A stretch of 64,000 bases of DNA, taken from assembly GCA_902806565.1 (NCBI GenBank), contig CADCXA010000066.1, positions 1,550,001 through 1,614,000 of the forward strand. The letters are read 5' to 3'. How positions within the stretch are numbered: position 1 is the stretch's first letter; the number at the start of each line of letters is the position of its first letter. The position numbers and the translations under genes are program-made. Shown one piece after another: positions 24,118-35,632 of this stretch. This DNA comes from Hypoxylon rubiginosum. Taxonomy: Eukaryota > Ascomycota > Sordariomycetes > Xylariales > Hypoxylaceae. Below the pieces are notes generated by a model. The model was not told where the DNA came from, did no database searches, and was given only the letters and a program-made list of their open reading frames with translations.

Positions 24118-25201
24118 TCAGCTCCTCAAGTGCGCCTCCGCGTGCGAGAGGATCTCGTCAATCGGGAGGAACTCGTACGGCCCAATGTCCCAGCTGAGCC
24201 CATCCTCCTTCCTGTGGGGCGTCCGGATCGCAGAGCAGGTCATGTAGTCGGGCCCCAGCGACCGCAGGCAGATGTTCGCCTCCTGCACCTTCTTCCCGTG
24301 GAACATGATCTCGTGGTCCTTGATGATCTCCTGCTTCTCGGCCACCTCCCCATCCGGGAGCTGCTCGAACTTCGTCCCCGGCTCTGGCGCGCGGAAGCGC
24401 CTGAAGTTGAGGTCTTTAAGCCACGATGCTAGCAGCGCTTCTCCCGTCATCTTCACGTAGGCCTCGCGCAGGCACCACAGCGTGTAGAAGCACCGTAGCT
24501 TGAAGTCGACGATGACCTCGCCGCGCGCGAGCTCCGGCAGGCCCGGCTGCGTGCTCAGCAGGTCGCCCTTGAGGTAGGAAGCCTCGAGCCTGCCGAACAC
24601 GTCGGCGTGCATGTCGACGAACTTGCTCCAGCCCTCCGTGTTGATGATCCGGTGGTCGCGCGTGCGCCGCTCGCTCGTGCACACGATGTCGGTCCCGACG
24701 TCCGCCTGCCCGCCGTCGTACCCGGCCACGGCGACCAGCGCGACGAGCCCGGCCTGGTGGCTGACGTTGAAGAAGACGGGCTGCTTGCCTGTCGCCGGGT
24801 CCACGAAGATGGGCTTGCCGTTCGGGTCCCGCGTCAGCTTCGTGTCCCACCACGGCACGCCCGCGTATTTGCTGACGACCCAGTGCTTCAGCAGGTGCGA
24901 GGCGAGCGACATCTTCGCGTCGGGGACGAAGTAGTACCGCAGCACGCCTTTTTGCTCCTCCTCCGTTAGGAGCGCCAGCGCGCGCGAAGCCTAGGCTAGC
25001 GTCAGCTCGATTATCTCCTACCTAGGGCAAGGCTAAGGACGAGGCTAAGGAGCGTGGAGCAGGCATTATTGGTAGCCATGGTAGTAAGCGTAGCAAATTT
25101 ACTCATACTTCATTCTCGAGGTCCTTTGTCTTGGTCGCCCTGGGCCACAAATCCCGGGTGTCGACGAGGTATTGTATAACCTCTACTTTGTCCGATCCCA
25201 T
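24118..25201 (-). CDS. npgA: Sfp-type 4'-phosphopantetheinyl transferase, NpgA/Lys5 family (321 aa)
   Basis: Two exons, 25,201-25,109 and 24,990-24,118, with a 118-nt intron (CTGAC branch site), joining in phase 0. The enzyme moves 4'-phosphopantetheine from CoA to a serine of carrier proteins. In filamentous fungi one broad-range enzyme usually activates polyketide synthases, non-ribosomal peptide synthetases and alpha-aminoadipate reductase (lysine synthesis). Family motifs are present: FNVSHQ (about 105-110), GTD (130-132, Mg/CoA site) and WCLREAYVKMTGE (203-215, with Glu207 and Lys211 in the WxxKEAxxK position; the usual first Lys is Arg). Exon 1 encodes IQYLVDTRDLWP, typical of the NpgA N-terminus. 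Without it the frame would begin at a non-ATG codon. The start lies only about 490 bp from the AT-rich isochore. Exon 2 codons are strongly GC-ending, so RIP has not spread into the gene. Confidence 0.93.
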
Positions 25202-25689
25202 GGCGCTTAGAAGAGAGAACTGGAATTGGTGATGATAGTTCGAAATTGGAGAGGGTTTAAAGTTGGGGGCGTCCTGGCAGCGTGGCCGAAGATTCCGGAC
25301 AGGATCAGGATCTGTCTTACCTCACCCTTTTCCGATATGATGTCGTGGTAGTGTGGCACGCCGTCTTCCGTCTTCCGTCTTCCTGCAGACGCTCACTCAT
25401 CCATTGGTAAGGTACAATGCAAGTAATGCAGGGTTTCTACCAGGTAGGTAGTAGATAGACCTCCCAGCCCTACCTAGTCCTTATCCACGTGCGCGGGTAG
25501 CTCAGGTAGCTCTAAAGTTGAGATCAGTCATAGCGATTGTAGCGCCGGCAGCTGCCGATCCTAGCGTAACCTCAGTCCACTAAATAACCCCTAGACAGCC
25601 AGATTCCGCTACGATAAGTCTCCACCAAGCTTTTCAATGTATTATATACCGGATACCTTGCTTCGTAAAACTCTACCTAAGTATCATTA
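25202..25689. other. PPTase upstream region bordering the AT-rich block
   Basis: About 490 bp of normal-composition DNA between the PPTase start codon and the isochore edge. This is all the room available for the promoter. No gene is visible. Confidence 0.65.
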
Positions 25690-25703
25690 ATGTTCAGTAA
25701 AAA

Positions 25704-25728
25704 AATAAGTTATAAAAAATAACTTATT
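25704..25728. repeat. perfect 10-bp inverted repeat at the left isochore edge
   Basis: AATAAGTTAT (25,704-25,713) and ATAACTTATT (25,719-25,728) pair around a 5-nt A loop, within about 15 bp of the composition switch. It may be a remnant of an element end. In AT-only DNA such palindromes also arise easily by chance. Confidence 0.45.
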
Positions 25729-26087
25729 AGTAAATTAAAATATTATATTTAAAATTAAATATTTTTTTATATTTTTTTATTTAAATAATTATAATTAATT
25801 TAAAATATAATTATATATATTTAATTTTATATTAAGTTTTAATTATATTTAATTTATTAATTTTTTTTTATTTTATTAATATTATTATAATTTTACTAAT
25901 TAATTAAATATTTAAAATCGCCTTATATTTTTTAATGTTTTTTTTTATAATTTTATTATAATAAAATTTATAAAAATATAAATAATATAAAAAAATTATA
26001 TAAAATAAGTTTTATTAAATTATATTAATTATTAATTTTTTTAAATTATAATAAAATAAATTAATTAATTTTATAAAAAATTTATTA

Positions 26088-26290
26088 AACGTATATTAAA
26101 ATATAATTAATTAATTAATATAAATATTAATATAATATAAAAAAATATAATAAATTTAATTTTTAATTATAATTTTTTTTTTAAAAAATATATATTAAGA
26201 TATAGTTAATTAATTAATATAAGTTTTATATATAATATAAAAAAATATAATAAATTTAACTTTTAATTATAATTTTTATTTTAATAAATA
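26088..26290. repeat. two-copy tandem duplication, about 105 bp unit
   Basis: Two adjacent copies share TTAATTAATTAATATAA, then TATAATATAAAAAAATATAA, then TTTTAATTATAATTTTT, in the same order. They differ mostly at G/A and C/T positions, as expected if a recent duplication was then hit by RIP. Confidence 0.6.
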
Positions 26291-26479
26291 TAATATTATA
26301 TAAATTTATAATATGGTTTTTTTTTTTAATTAAAATTAAATAAACTTTATAAAATTTATAATATTTTAAATTATATTATTAATTATTATTTTTATAATTA
26401 TTTATTTATAATATTTAATTAGTTTATATTATTAATAAAATTTATAAAAAAATATTTAAATTATTTAAAACTATTTATT

Positions 26480-27260
26480 TAATTTTAATTAAATATATTT
26501 AAAAATTAAAAAACCAAGTAGTTTTATTTTTAATTATTTAATTAATTTATAGTTTTTTTAATAATATTTATAAAGTTTATAAAAAAGCGGCTTAATTTTT
26601 TAATCGCGATATAAATAAGCTTAATTAAACTTAATTAAATATGTTTAAAAAATATATAAGTTTATAAAAAAATATTTTAATATATTTTAATTATTATTTT
26701 TAAATATATTTAATTAAATTTAATTAAATATATTTAAAAAATATATAAATATATAAAATAAAATTTTAATATATTTAAAACATTTTTAAATAAATTTAAC
26801 TAAGTTTAATTAAACGTATTTATAAAATAAATAACTAAATTTTTAATTATTTAATTAGTTTATAACTTTTTTATTATATTTATAAGTTTTATAAAAAAAC
26901 ATTAATTTTTTAATTAACTTTAAATATAATTAATTAAGTTTAATTAAATATAATTAAAAAATAAATAATTTTTATTTATTTAATTTTTAATTATTTAATT
27001 AACTTATTATTTTTTTAATTATATTTATAAGCTTTATAAAAAAACATTAATTTTTTAATTAATTTTAAATATAATTAATTAAATTTAGTTAATTATAATT
27101 AAAAAATAAGTAAGTAATTATTATTTTTATTATTTAATTAATTTAAACTTTTTTTTATTATATTTATAAAATTTATAAAAAAATATTTAAATTTTAATTT
27201 TAATTTAAATATATTTAATTAAACTTAGCTAAATATATTTAAAAAATAAATAACTTATAA
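26480..27260. repeat. degenerate tandem array, about 140 bp period
   Basis: Four to five units recur, each with TTTTAATTATTTAATTA, then a T-run, then ATATTTATAAGTTTTATAAAAAAA, then TTTAATTAAA. Recurrences start near 26,531, 26,844, 26,988 and 27,127. The spacing suggests a 140-155 bp unit, with one poorly preserved copy between the first two. It could be satellite DNA or internal subrepeats of an element. Confidence 0.55.
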
Positions 27261-29164
27261 CTATTAAAGTTTTTAAAAATAATAAATATATTTAATAAAA
27301 TTTAATTAATTATATTTAAAAAATAAATAATTTATAATTAATTAAGTTTTTAAAAATAAAATATATTAATTTAAAAATAAATTATTTATATTAATTTAAA
27401 TTTTTAATTATAAATATTTTTTAAATATCTTATATTATATTAATAATAAAACGTTAATTTACGTTTATATTTATATATAATAAAAGGTTAAACTTATTTT
27501 TTTATTTTTATATATATATATTTTTTTTTTATTTTTTTTTATTTTTTTTTTTTATTATATTTAAATCTTTTTTTTTATTTTTATTTAATTATAACTTAAC
27601 TTTTAATATTTATAATAAATATTTGTTTAATTTATTAAACTATATAATAAAATAAGTATTTTTTAATATTAAAACCTAGTTATAAAAACTTTTTAAATTT
27701 AAAATATATAAATATTTTTTTTTATTTTTAATATTATAGTTATTTTTTATTTTAACAGTTAATATACCGTTATTATAACTTTTTTATTTATTGTAATTTA
27801 CTTTTTTAAAAGTATATATATATTTATTAAATTTATTTAAAAACTAAATTTATTAAATAATTTTATATTTTAAATTAATAAAAAATAATTATTTATTAAT
27901 AATATTAAATTAAAAATAATAATAATAATAATAATAAAATTAATTTTAAACAAATAAAATCAATTTATTAACTTATATTTTTTAAAGTTATAAAATTATC
28001 CTTTTATTACTTAGTTTTAAATTTTTTCCTGTTTTTTTTATATAAATTTTTTATAAAAATCGCTTTTAATTATTACTTTTTAAATTAAAATTTTAATAAC
28101 TATTTATTAAATAATATAAATAATCGTTTTATAAAACTATAATATTTTAAAATTTTTATTAATAATAAATATTCTTAATTATATATATAAGTTTTTTATA
28201 ATATTAATAATTTTTTTAATAAACCTTTTAATGTTTTTTTTATAAAAAGCCGTTTTATATTATAATTTTTTTTTTTTTTTTTAGTTAATAAAAGCTTATT
28301 ATTATAAAAGTAAAACTTATTTTTTAACCTTTTTTAAAATTTTAATAAGTTATATTAAAAACAGTTTTATTAAAAAAATAGTTTTTATAAATTAATATTA
28401 TTTTTAATTATATTTATAAATAAAAAAGTTTTTACTTTTATAGGTTTATTAGATAATTTACCCCTTTTATTTATAGTTTTTAAAAAGGGTAGTTTTTTAT
28501 TATTATTAATATTAATTAACTTAATTATAATAAATAATAACTTAAACTTTTTATTAAAGTTTATATTAACGTTTATTTTATTAAAATTTAATAAAATATC
28601 TAACTTTTTTTTAAAGCTTAAAAATATTAAATATAAAGTTAAATAAAAGCTAATAATATTAAATATATTAAAATAAAAATTAAAATAAAATATATTTATA
28701 TTTAGTTTTAATTATTATATTTTAATAATGTTTAATTGTTTTTAATAAAATTTAAAAAAAATTAATAATATATTAATATATAATTTAAATATTTAAATAG
28801 TTTTAATATATATTTATTTTTTTAAAATTTCTTATTTTATCTGTTTTTTATATAATAAAGTATATTATAATAAAATATATTAAATATATTTTAAAAATAT
28901 TAATTTAAAAAAAGGTAGGTTTTATATATATTTTTTTTTATTTATAAGTTTTTTTATTTTTTATTTAAATTTTTTATTTATATTTTTTAATTTTAATTAA
29001 TATTAAATATTTCTTTTAATTATTATTATTTTATTTACTTTTAATATATAAACATTATTATATTTTAATATATAATTAAGTTTTTTTAAAATTTATTATT
29101 ATTTAAAATTAATTTATTATAATTATATATTATTTTTTTTTTTTTTACTTTTATATAATAAATA

Positions 29165-29444
29165 TTATAATAAGATACAGTAATTAATACCCTGTAAAAG
29201 GTCATATAACTACCCTGTAACTAGATTCTTTTTATTTTTTTTTTTAAAATATTTATAAAGCTTTTTATATAACTAAATAACCATATATTATAAAAATATA
29301 TACTTTTTTATAAAATATTTTAAATATATTAATTAAAACGTTTTTTAAATTATTTTTTAAGTTAAATACAATTTAAAGTAAATAATAATATAACTGTTAT
29401 TTAAGTTAAAAATCATTAGTATAAAAGTAAAATTTTATTATAAT
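29165..29444 (+). repeat. 5' LTR of the decayed retrotransposon
   Basis: Aligns from end to end with 41,114-41,393 without net insertion or deletion. Differences are almost all transitions, for example AAGATACAG here against AAAATATAG there, and CCCTGTAA here against CCTTATAA there. Each copy keeps some ancestral C or G lost in the other. Confidence 0.82.
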
Positions 29445-29901
29445 TAGCGATTATTATAAAACTTAAACTTATAATTTTAGTTTTAAAAAAACTATATTAA
29501 CTTTAACTTAATTAATAAAGAATTTTAAGAACTTTATTTTATATTTTATTAAAAAACTGTTATTAATTTTAAAAAACTTCATTATAAGTTAAAACTTATA
29601 TATTTAATAAAATTTAATACCTTAAAAAAAGTTTTAAACTTAAAATTTTAATATAAATTAAATCATTTTATATTAATCACTATAAACTTACGTTAATTAA
29701 ATTATTAAATTAATAAGTAAGTTATTTTTAGTGTTATAAAATAATTAAAATTTATAAAACTTATTAAATATAAAAAACTTAATTAAACGCCATTTTAAAT
29801 AAAACTATAATTAAAAACTTTAAGTTAAAATATTTATTTTAATTGTTAAGATATTATAATTAAAAATTTAAAAATTAAAAACCTAAAAATTAAAATTATA
29901 A

Positions 29902-30088
29902 AACTTAGTAATAAAATTTAATAATAAAACCTAATAATAAAATTTAATAATAAGATTTAATAATAAGATTTAATAATAAAACCAAGTATTAAGATTTAAT
30001 AATAAAACTTAGTAATAAAACCTAGTAATAAGATTTAATAATAAGATTTAATAATAAAACCTAATAATAAAATTTAATAATAAAACCT
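29902..30088. repeat. 13-bp minisatellite inside the LTR element
   Basis: About 14 tandem copies of a 13-nt unit, variants of AATTTAATAATAA and AACCTAGTAATAA, lie about 460 bp inside the 5' LTR. Variants differ by C/T and G/A. The period is not a multiple of three, so it is unlikely to encode a repeat protein in one frame. It probably lies in the leader or early gag region. Confidence 0.75.
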
Positions 30089-33000
30089 AAAATTTAAAAA
30101 CTTAATAAACTAAAATTTAAATATCTAATAATAAAACTAAAATATTAAAATCCCTGAAAATTTAAGCTTACGTTTAAAATAATCACTTAAATAATTATAT
30201 ATTATAAAATATAAAACTAAAAGATTTTAGTTAATATTATAAATATTAACGTAAAAATATATACTAGTATATTTTAAAAAAAAAAACTTATTTAAAACAC
30301 CGGGAACTTTAATTTTATAAATCAAACCATTTTTAACTTAATTAAATATTAAGTAAAATTAATAAAAAAATCTTATATTTTAAAAAAATAAATTTTTTAA
30401 GGATATTTATAAAGTTTATTTTATTAATTTAACTTATTATTTTAATAATAAAACTTTTACTTAAACTAATAGTAATATTTTTATAAAAAATATAATTATT
30501 TATTAATAACCTAATTAATAATTTAACCAATACCTTAAAAAATATAAACTTTAAAAATAATATATTACGTTTTTAAAAAAACCTATTAAAAAACATAAAA
30601 ATTTAAATTAAAAAAAATTACTTAAAAAACTTTATATATATTTTTAAAATAAAACTTTTTATCTAATAGCTTTTTTTTATAATTAACAAATTATTTACTA
30701 CCCATTTCTTCACTTATTTTTTTTAAAAAAAACCTTTTTAAATATTTATTAAACATTTTAAAATTAAACACAAGTTTTATTAACTTTATTACTATTAATA
30801 TAAAAAGTTAAAGCTTTAAAAATATTTCTAAGAAACTAATCGAAGTTAATTATAATATTAACTTTATTTAAAAACAACTTTTATTTAATATTTTCTTTTT
30901 TATTATATTTTAAGATAATTTTATTTTAATAACTATATTAACTTTTAACTTTATTATTTTAAATAATATAAACTTAATTATAACTATTAATATAACTACT
31001 AATAATTTAAGAACTATAAATTAAAAAAAAAATTACATAAAAATATACTTATACCTGTTTTTCTTTATTATAAACTTAAAATAATAAAAAGATATTTAGT
31101 TTAATAAGTTTTATATATTTTAATAACTATCCAGTTTTAATTAATATTTTACTTAACTTAAATATACCAATTAGTTTAAAATTTTTAAAGTTTTTAGGTT
31201 TATATTTTTTTTAAAAATTAAATATAAAGTTAAAACTTTAATCTTTAAATATACTATCTAGAAAAAAATAAAAAACAAACTTAAAAAAGTATTTAATATT
31301 ATTAACTTAAAATAACATTTAATAATCTAAAATTAAATTAACGTTTTAAAAAAAAAAACAAAAAATATAAACTTTTTTAAAGTAATTAACAGTTTAATTT
31401 TTAATTATAAAGTTATTATATTTAAAGTTAAATTATAAAACAAACTAATTAATAATAACGCTTATTTTTACATACTATAAAAGCTTTTATTTTTAATTAT
31501 TAGAAAATAGTTAATTATTTATATTAAAAAAAGTTTTAATAACTTAAAAATTATAAACTTTAAAAACTTTAAAAAGATAGTAACTAAATGAATAAATTTT
31601 TATTTATAAATTTTTAATATAAATAAAAATAAGATTGTTATTAATTATATTAAATATAATTTAAATAATAAGAATAATAATAATATTATTAATTAAAAAG
31701 CTTGGAAAATTAAAATTAATATTTAAATTTTATTAAAATCTATTATAAAAAAAAGCTTATTTTTATTATTTTTAATTAATAAAACTAATAAATTTACCAA
31801 GTAACTTTTTAAAATAAAAATCCAAAATATTAATTTAAAAAAAAAGATTAAAAATATAAAAAATAAGCTTTATAATTTTAACCTTTATTTTAATAATTAA
31901 AATTTATATTAAACTAAAACCGTTATATTAATTAACACGTTAAATATAAAAAGTCCTTTTTTTAACTTGTGGATTAACTAAACTAAATTATTAATTAATT
32001 AAACTTTATTAAATTATTAACAAACGTTTAATCTAGGATATATAAACTTAAAATTAAATTATAACCTTTAAAATTATTATTTTTATAAAAATACCTTTTA
32101 TTTTATAATGGGTTATAAAATAGTTAAATATTTAAATAATAATGGTATTTTATATTATAATTATATAAATAGAAAATATATTTTAAAAGGGATAATAAAA
32201 AATATAAAACTTATAAATATTTTAATCCTTAAATATATTATTATTAAAATATATTATTAAAAAGTTTTTATTAGAAAAAATATTTTTAGTTATATTAAAA
32301 AGTGTAATTTAAATAATAACTTAGTTATCTATTATATAAAATATTACTAAGTGTAAATTAAAATTTTTTATAAAATATAAATAAGTAAAAAAAAGAAAAA
32401 GTTATAAAAACTTTATTTATAAAAAAGATTAAACCAAGTTAATATTTTTTATTTAAATATTAATTTTATTTTAAATTTAAATAGTAACTTAACCCTTAAT
32501 AATCTAAATATATATATTTATTATTATAAAAAACAAATATAAAAAAATTTTAATTAAATTAAAATATATATAATTTTTTAAATAAAAAACCTTAACTAGA
32601 TTTTTAACATTAAATAAAGGATAAGTTCTAAAAAAAACCTTGTTAACATTAACATTAAAAACAAAAATAATAATATTAAAAAAGTTTTATAAAAACCTTT
32701 AAAAGTTATTAACTTTATTAAAAGCTTAAAATTTATTAAAACCAATATTTTCTTTAATTATAAAATTTAAAAATTTTAATTTAAAAAAATTATAACTAAC
32801 TTAAATAAATAATTTTTAATTATTTAAAAAAAGATAACTTAAATAATACCAGGATTTATAAACTTATTTAAAAATATATTAAATAAACTATAAGTTTATT
32901 TTACTTTTATATATATTATTAAGTTTATTATTAAAAAGTATAAAAAAGATTTTATTAATATAAATAAAATAAGCTTAAAACTTAAAACTTAAAAAAACCT

Positions 33001-35572
33001 TATTTAAACTAATTTAATTAGTAAAAAGAAGTTTTTATTATTACTTTTTTATATAAGTTTCTTTTATATATAAAAAAATCTTACTTATTATAACTTAACT
33101 ATATATATTTAATTTTTATTTTAACTTTTAATTAAGGTAAAACTATATAAAAATAAAAATAAAATAATTATAATAATTAATATAAAAACGTAATCTAATT
33201 TAATTATTAAATTTTACGTAGTGAAATTTAAGTTTTTAATATTTAAAACTTATTTAACATGGTTAGGATTTAAATCCCATATTTTTATAAAAACTATAAA
33301 AGTTATAGAAAATTTTATTTAAATTAAAAGCTAATTTTTATAATATTTAATTTATATTATAAAAAATACTTTTATGTTATTTAAACTATTATTAAAACTA
33401 AACTTTATTTTTTTTATAAAAATAAACTTTCATTATAAGAACTTTAAAATAATAAAGAATTTAACTTTTAAAAAAATATTAATAAAAATACTATTAACAT
33501 TTAATTAATTAAATAAAAAACAAATAAAAAAATTAACGTAATTAAAACTTATCTTAGAAAATTATTAGTTACTAATAATTAAAATTATATTAATAATTAT
33601 AAAAAACTTATAATAAAAAAAATAAATAATAATAAAAAAAAGGATATTTTATTTTATAAAATAAGTTTATAAATGTTATTAATGTTAATTAATAAGGTGG
33701 ATCTTTTTAATTTTCTTAGTAATTTTTATAATAATATATAAGTTAATTTAGTAGATATTTTTAAATATAACTTTAATAAAAATAAGATAATTTTTTATAT
33801 ATTAATAAATAATAATTTTTTTAAAACTATAAAAACTATTATTTAAAAAACTATTAAAAAGGTAAAAAAAAAGAAAAACTAAAGTTAATATAAAATAAAA
33901 GTTAATTTTAATTTAATTTTTATTAATATTATATATAAGTTTAAAACCTTAAAGGTTAACCCTGTTAATAATATTTTTATTAATGGATTTATATTATTAG
34001 GATTATTTAATTAAAAAAAAAAGTTTTTTTAATTAATATAAAACCAAGTTAAAAACCTTTTAACATTTTATAAAAAAAACCTTTATAAAAATATCCATTT
34101 TAAATTTATAATTTAACCTCACGGTAAACATTTAAAACTTAATAAATTTAAAATAATTAAAAAAAAGTTAAAGATTTTTAAAATAACTAATATTAAAAAA
34201 AATATCTTTATTAAAATATTCTATAAAAAAGAAATAATTTTAGTTTAAGATTTTAATAAAATTAATTATATAAAAAAAAATATAACGTTTAACTATATAA
34301 TTAAAACCATTTTATATTTTATATAATAAATTAAAAACATTTTAATTTTTATTTCTTTTAAAAATAAAGTTATTTAAATTCTAAAAAAACATTTAAAAAA
34401 CGGTATTTTATAAAAAAACCATAGCTTATATTAAAATATTTAATTTGTTATTAAAAAAAAAAAATAAATCTTTTAAATTAATTAACTTTTATATTAAACT
34501 TAATAAAAAAATAATTTAAAATATTTTTTTATTAAAAAACTATAAAAAGTTTTTTATAAAATTTATAATATATTAAATTTTATTTATAATAAACTGGTTT
34601 TTAAAATATAATTAAATGAAATTAAGTTTTTTTAATAAATAACTAATAATTTTTATTATATTAATTAAACTGGTGGAAATAATAATATTATTATAAAAAA
34701 TAATAAACTTAGTTACTTATTTTTTAAAAGTAATTATTTAAATATTTTATAATTTTATATTAAATAAATACGAGTTTTTTTTTAATAACGTAGAAATTAA
34801 AAAACCAATTATTTAATATAAAAATTAGGAAATTTACTTTAAAATATAACGCTTTATTTTTAAATATATAAAAAATATTAATACCGTTTTATTAAATTTT
34901 AAACTTATTGGTATAACAGTAAGCGGAAAAAAGTTAAAATTTTACTATTTAATAATAAAGATTATAAAATATATTTATAATATTTATAAAAAAAAACTAA
35001 CCTTATTAAAAACTTTTAAAATATAAAAATAAGGTTTTTATAAAAATATAAAAAATATTAAATCTTTTATTAACGTTATTGTTTATTTTAAGTTTTAAAT
35101 TAAACTGTATATTTTAATTATTATATTTTTAATAAAATTGTTTTAAAAAAATGTTTTATAAAAATAAATAAAGGATTAAAAACAAGCTATATAAATATTA
35201 AAAGATATATTAAGTAATGTTTTATATCTTATTAATTTTAATTATATTTATAAAAAACTAATTATTTTATAAATAAATATTTTAAAAGATGGTTAAGGTT
35301 ATATATTAAAATAGTTTAATAATTAAAATATTTTTTGTTTTTTAAGATATAAATTAAGTATATAATGTAAAATAAAAAAAAATTATAATACTTTAAAACT
35401 TAAGGTTTTAGTTGTTATAAAATCTTTTTACTGGTTATAAATTTATTTTTATAATATTTATTTTTTATTATAAATAAATATAAAAATATTAATCATTTAA
35501 TTAAATAATAAATTTATAAGTTTATTAAAAATAAAATTAACTTAATAAATTATTTATATTAAATTATTTAAT

Positions 35573-35632
35573 TTTAAGATTAAGTATATACCTGGTAAAT
35601 TTAATATAATAGCTGATTTTTTATTTTATAAA
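35573..35632 (+). pseudogene. RNase H C-terminal relic of a gypsy polyprotein
   Basis: The + strand reads KYIPGKFNIIADFL in frame. Gypsy-type RNase H domains commonly end YxPGKxNxxADALSRR. Tyr, Pro-Gly-Lys, Asn, Ala-Asp and a basic end are retained, while Ala-Leu-Ser became Phe-Leu-Phe, which C-to-T changes explain. It is a short match, but the motif is specific and its orientation agrees with the LTR and polypurine-tract geometry. Confidence 0.5.

Larger units (their letters stand above)
25730..29164. other. RIP-decayed DNA left of the LTR element
   Basis: About 3.4 kb of A/T-only sequence with no surviving frame. It contains a two-copy ~105-bp tandem duplication (about 26,088-26,290) and a degenerate ~140-bp tandem array (26,480-27,260). 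A poly-T-rich stretch lies near 27,480-27,600. Its origin cannot be identified. Confidence 0.6.
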
